DNA of 35,159 nucleotides from Candidatus Fermentibacterota bacterium. GTDB lineage: Bacteria; Fermentibacterota; Fermentibacteria; Fermentibacterales; Fermentibacteraceae. The stretch is taken from contig PDSZ01000005.1 in the NCBI GenBank assembly GCA_002748705.1, forward strand, positions 1 to 35,159. Reading direction: 5' to 3'. This document shows, in pieces, positions 31,697 through 35,159 of the stretch. The position numbers and the translations under genes were made by a program. Every line of letters begins with the position of its first letter. Position 1 is the first letter of the stretch. The notes under the pieces were generated by a model. The model saw only the letters and a program-made list of their open reading frames with translations, had not been told where the DNA came from and did not search any database.

Positions 31697-32871
31697 TGGA
31701 ACTGAAAAACTCAAGTCCCTTCAGAGTCTCCATTTCGGTAATTGCTGTCCTTCTTTTGGCGGTAATTCTGAGGCTGGGCGCTCCCATACTTGTAAAGATA
31801 TCAATTGCACTCTTCTTTGCTTTGCTTATATCTCCTTCTGTCAGGTCCACCACCAGGAATGTAGACCGTCTTCTTCAAAAGCTGTTTAAACGCTATCGCA
31901 GGAGGGGAGACCGCAGCCAATCAAATCTTGCCAATGTGATAGGTACCTCTCTGGTGCTGGTTATGGCTCTTTTACTGATTTCCCTGTTTTTCTTCCTCAT
32001 GTACGGAACTCTAAGCCTTCTGGTGAGCAGAAAAGACGATATGGTAAGCAATATCGTTCATCCTGTGGTGGAATTCGTTGAGAATGCTCAGAACCAATGG
32101 ATTCCGGGAATGTATGACATGCTCGGTCTGGAGAATGTGGGAGAGGTAACTGCTGAAACCGATCGAATAATTGAAGGCAAAGAGGACTTTCAATCCCACA
32201 GACCGGTAGAAGAGGGATCCTTCCCGGTCGCATCAATAATTCCAACAGCAGCAGGACTGGTAGGTTCAGTAACAGGTTTCATGATTAATACGGTTATCAT
32301 AACAATGCTTACTGTTTTCATGGTGAACGGAAGAAGGCTCTTTGCCGAGAAGCTGCGAGATATGGATATGGAGGAGTATGCCAGATACCTGAAGGTAATC
32401 AGAGCTGTGGAGAATGTCCCCAGGAAGTACCTCATGGCAAAATTGACTACCAGTTCCCTTACAGGACTTCTTATAGGTGCAGGTCTTGTCATAATGGGTT
32501 TTCAGGTGGATGAAGCCTTCATCTGGTCCATAACTGCAATGGTTCTGAACTTCGTACCATTCTTCGGCTCAATTGTCGCCGGTGTAATGATCGCTCTCTA
32601 TGTGATGAGTCTTGGCGGCTTTCAGCTTGGGCTTATTGCAGCGATTATGGTTACTGTTCTTAACAATGTTGTTTCCAATGTGATAGAACCAAATTATTTT
32701 GGAGATGTACTTCCCATAGGGAAGGTTACCATACTGCTCTGTGTGATAGTATGGGGCTATCTCTGGGGTGTGGTAGGGATTTTCCTCGCCGTTCCTGTCA
32801 CCATAATAATCAAGGTTCTTCTTGAGCAGACCACAGGCAGGAACGCCCTGGTCGCAGCAATGGAGGTATGA
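31696..32871 (+). CDS. AI-2E/PerM-family membrane permease
   Basis: The GTG start at 31696 shares a base with the amidase stop. The 391-residue protein has two N-terminal helices (VSISVIAVLLLAVILRLG, VKISIALFFALLIS), a basic loop and a third helix. A roughly 100-residue soluble domain follows, then five C-terminal helices containing the family core AMVLNFVPFFGSIVAGVMIALYV, EPNYFGDVLPIGKVTILL and WGYLWGVVGIFLAVPVTIIIKV. This fold includes the AI-2 exporter TqsA and several Na+/H+ exchangers. The substrate is not predictable. Its stop overlaps the next start (TGATG). Confidence 0.9.
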   Translation: MELKNSSPFRVSISVIAVLLLAVILRLGAPILVKISIALFFALLISPSVRSTTRNVDRLLQKLFKRYRRRGDRSQSNLANVIGTSLVLVMALLLISLFFFLMYGTLSLLVSRKDDMVSNIVHPVVEFVENAQNQWIPGMYDMLGLENVGEVTAETDRIIEGKEDFQSHRPVEEGSFPVASIIPTAAGLVGSVTGFMINTVIITMLTVFMVNGRRLFAEKLRDMDMEEYARYLKVIRAVENVPRKYLMAKLTTSSLTGLLIGAGLVIMGFQVDEAFIWSITAMVLNFVPFFGSIVAGVMIALYVMSLGGFQLGLIAAIMVTVLNNVVSNVIEPNYFGDVLPIGKVTILLCVIVWGYLWGVVGIFLAVPVTIIIKVLLEQTTGRNALVAAMEV

Positions 32872-35159
32872 TGTTATTCCTGTTTCTTTTAGCAGCACTT
32901 ACCGCTGGAACCGTTCAGCTTGACTGGACAGCGTCTTCAGAACCACAGGTTATCAGTGGTGTGCTTGGCGAGCGAATTGTTATGGAAGGGGCTGTTCCTT
33001 TCGGTAGCCCTGGTGACCCTGCTGTACCGGTTATACCGGTAACTGCAGCTATTCCTGCCGGAGCGGTAGTGGATGGTGTTGAAATCATCAGCTCTTCATG
33101 GGAAAGACTGGACATGAGTTTCAGGCCTATGGCTGTACAGAATGCTGCTCCCGTATCACGGCCTGAGGAGTTCACCATAACTGTTCCCAACCCTGATGCC
33201 TTTTCCCGAAATATCAAAACTGAAGTACTCTTTTCAGGGCAGGGCACTCTCATGGGCTATCCTGTTGCTGATTTCCTTATAAGACCTTTTGCCTGGGACC
33301 CGGTTACAGAGAACCTGACCTTTTCAAGATCAGTCAGCTTTGAGATTTCGTATCACCTTGAAGATCGGGCGGAGCAGATTCCCTCAAGGGGTATTGCAGG
33401 TTCTCAGGTAATTAGTCAAATCATGAACACAGCAGTACTCAATTCCGGCGACCTGCCGGTAGTGTCTGCTGCCACAGATCTTCCCTACGGCGAATACCTG
33501 ATCATCGCCGACGACAATCTTGCTGCAGCCTTTGAACCATTGGCTCAAATGAAAACCTGGAAAGGTGTTCAGACTCAAATAGTCACAATGTCATCAGTAC
33601 TTTCAGGAGCTTCAGGAGTTGATAATGCCCAGAAGCTGAGAAACTTCCTCTTTGACATCTATCAGAATAATCCTCCTACATACATTCTTCTTGCAGGCGA
33701 CACTCCAGGTGTGCCTCACAGGAACTGCTACGCAACTGCGGAAGGATACACAGGGGATCCTTCAAGTGACCTGTACTATCAGGATATGAATGATACAGCC
33801 CCCGGCGTGGATGCCTGGAATCTGGATGGTGATAATCTCTGGGGAGAACTGAACGGTCAGGACAACATGGACTACCACCCTGATTATGTTCTGGGCAGGG
33901 CTTCTGTGGAAACAGCAGCTGAAGCTGAGACATTTGTAAACAAGGTACTGGTCTGGGAGGATGCACCGGATACCGATGACTGGTACACCTCCATGGGGTT
34001 CACCACCGGTGTTCTCTGGAGCAGCCCGTACTGTCCCGGTTCTGCCGGCAAGGAGAAGGTGGACACTCTGTACACTCCTTCCACCTGGACTATTACCAAG
34101 CTTTATGATAGTGCAGGCACTCAGAGCTACACAGCGACAATGGCAATGCTCAACCAGGGCAGGCAGCTTGTGAACCACGCAGGACACGGCAGTGAAGACG
34201 GTGTTTCAATTGGAACCGGTTATCTGGACACAGACGATTTCATGGGGCTTACCAACATCTCGGTAAACGGCAGACCTACTATCTGGAATACCATTGCCTG
34301 CCTTTCCGGTTCTTTCGATACAGGAACATGTTTTGCCGAGGCATGGATAAGGTCTCCAGGCGGCGGCGGTTTCTGCATAATGAATACCCGCTACGGTTGG
34401 GGAGAGCCTGCGGAGCCTGGTGACCAGTGGAGTGAACTGGTGGACCAGGAGTTCTTCGCGAAGTTCTTCAATGAAGACATGTACAATCTGGGAACGGCTT
34501 TCATGATGGCCAAGGACGAATTCATACCTCTGATTCCCTCAGACACCCATTACGACTGGATAGCCAAGAGCAATACCCTCTTCGGAGATCCTGAGCTTCC
34601 CATGTACACACAGGTTCCTGCAGAACTTCAGCTGACAGGTGTGGATGTTGTCCAGGGCATTCAGGAACTGACTGTTACAGTCACCTCTGAAGGATCACCT
34701 GTGGAAGGCGCACGAGTATGCCTTCTTCAGGGACAGTGGGATCAGCCTGTAACCTATGCAGTGGCCCTCACAGATCCTTCCGGAGCAGCAACTCTCACAT
34801 GGACCGATCCTCTTCCTGCAAGCCCTGATCAGGTCAGAGTAACTGCATGGGCCAGGGATCATATAACCAGCACTGACCTTTACGATATAGGTTCAAACGG
34901 TGTTGAGGAGGAGCAGGGCTCACAGGTGCCGGCATTCACAGTGAACGCTTCCAATCCTGTAACTGGAACTGCATCCATAAGCTGGGAACTCCCGTCAGTA
35001 CAGATAGCCTCCATTGACATAGTAGACCTTTCCGGAAGAACAGTTCACAGTTACCGGCTGCATGGCACTTCAGGCTCGTTCAGCTGGAATACTTCAGCTG
35101 ACCCTGCAGGAGTCTACTTCATCAGAATGATAACTGATACAGGCAGCATTACCCGCCAC
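32871..35159 (+). CDS. Gingipain-type C25 cysteine peptidase with T9SS-type domain, partial at right edge
   Basis: The frame opens at ATG 32871, overlapping the permease stop, and stays open for 763 codons to the window edge. A short signal peptide (FLFLLAALTAG) is followed by a beta-rich propeptide with a repeated PVIPVTAAIPAG-type strand (residues 20-190). The peptidase C25 domain starts near 205 (YLIIADDNLAAAFEPLAQMK), with ILLAGDTPGVP, VLGRASVETAAEAE, the catalytic His in NHAGHG (436 or 439) and Cys477 in TIACLSGSF. A FNIII/Ig-like domain and the first part of a C-terminal sorting domain (IDIVDLSGRTVHSY, PAGVYFIRM) reach the edge. It is therefore a secreted surface peptidase. Paired with amino-acid fermentation genes, it could feed the pathway. 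Confidence 0.9.
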   Translation, partial: MLFLFLLAALTAGTVQLDWTASSEPQVISGVLGERIVMEGAVPFGSPGDPAVPVIPVTAAIPAGAVVDGVEIISSSWERLDMSFRPMAVQNAAPVSRPEEFTITVPNPDAFSRNIKTEVLFSGQGTLMGYPVADFLIRPFAWDPVTENLTFSRSVSFEISYHLEDRAEQIPSRGIAGSQVISQIMNTAVLNSGDLPVVSAATDLPYGEYLIIADDNLAAAFEPLAQMKTWKGVQTQIVTMSSVLSGASGVDNAQKLRNFLFDIYQNNPPTYILLAGDTPGVPHRNCYATAEGYTGDPSSDLYYQDMNDTAPGVDAWNLDGDNLWGELNGQDNMDYHPDYVLGRASVETAAEAETFVNKVLVWEDAPDTDDWYTSMGFTTGVLWSSPYCPGSAGKEKVDTLYTPSTWTITKLYDSAGTQSYTATMAMLNQGRQLVNHAGHGSEDGVSIGTGYLDTDDFMGLTNISVNGRPTIWNTIACLSGSFDTGTCFAEAWIRSPGGGGFCIMNTRYGWGEPAEPGDQWSELVDQEFFAKFFNEDMYNLGTAFMMAKDEFIPLIPSDTHYDWIAKSNTLFGDPELPMYTQVPAELQLTGVDVVQGIQELTVTVTSEGSPVEGARVCLLQGQWDQPVTYAVALTDPSGAATLTWTDPLPASPDQVRVTAWARDHITSTDLYDIGSNGVEEEQGSQVPAFTVNASNPVTGTASISWELPSVQIASIDIVDLSGRTVHSYRLHGTSGSFSWNTSADPAGVYFIRMITDTGSITRH

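Noticed and set aside
1..35159. CRISPR arrays, tRNA or rRNA genes
   Set aside because: No regularly spaced repeats, cloverleaf sequences or conserved rRNA segments were found on either strand.

Overview
The window comes from a Gram-negative, anaerobic, amino-acid-fermenting bacterium. It encodes an RND efflux pump, a likely outer-membrane beta-barrel, and several secreted proteins ending in type IX secretion (T9SS)-like sorting domains, one of them a gingipain-type C25 peptidase. It also encodes a ferredoxin-dependent 2-oxoacid oxidoreductase with phosphate butyryltransferase and butyrate kinase. This mix fits the FCB side of the tree, possibly a candidate phylum such as Fermentibacteria; that placement is inference, since no rRNA or marker gene is present. 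No tRNA, rRNA or CRISPR array was seen.

Left part (1-6700, minus strand): a partial Cys-rich open frame leaves the window on the left. It is followed by an efflux operon read leftward: membrane protein, TetR regulator, lipoprotein adaptor, RND pump. Upstream of it lies a second TetR gene broken by two small deletions, behind a good promoter with repeated GGTGACA motifs. Positions 6997-8408 hold an IS1111-type member of the IS110 family, with subterminal inverted repeats and a structured 3' non-coding region that probably encodes its bridge RNA.

Middle (8600-20500, mostly plus strand): an outer-membrane protein behind a strong promoter; a ferrous-iron operon (two FeoA, FeoB, a FeoC-like protein); and a DtxR-type regulator. 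The feo and dtxR promoters share a TTAG-N6-CTAA palindrome. Next comes a HEAT-repeat protein fused to a metallo-beta-lactamase fold that lacks several metal ligands, then a decaying nickel/cobalt locus (DUF1007 and NicO, both frameshifted). A cobalamin riboswitch follows, controlling two secreted proteins: a beta-helix protein and a YncE-like beta-propeller. By analogy with BtuG of Bacteroides, these may form a surface cobalamin-capture system secreted by T9SS.

AT-rich island (about 20770-23180): fragments of what looks like a peptide maturation/export cassette (SPASM-domain fragment, tiny ORF, membrane-anchored beta-propeller, truncated ABC transporter), followed by an IS200/IS605-type element. 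A 28-residue membrane-protein ORF sits just before it on the minus strand.

Right part (23400-35159): an aminotransferase, then a tight minus-strand operon (buk, ptb, Na+ symporter, 2-oxoacid oxidoreductase alpha and fused beta-gamma). Together these would turn amino acids into 2-oxoacids, acyl-CoA, acyl-phosphate and then acid plus ATP. Divergently, a nitrilase-family amidase, an AI-2E-type permease and a C25 peptidase (cut by the window edge) are translationally coupled.
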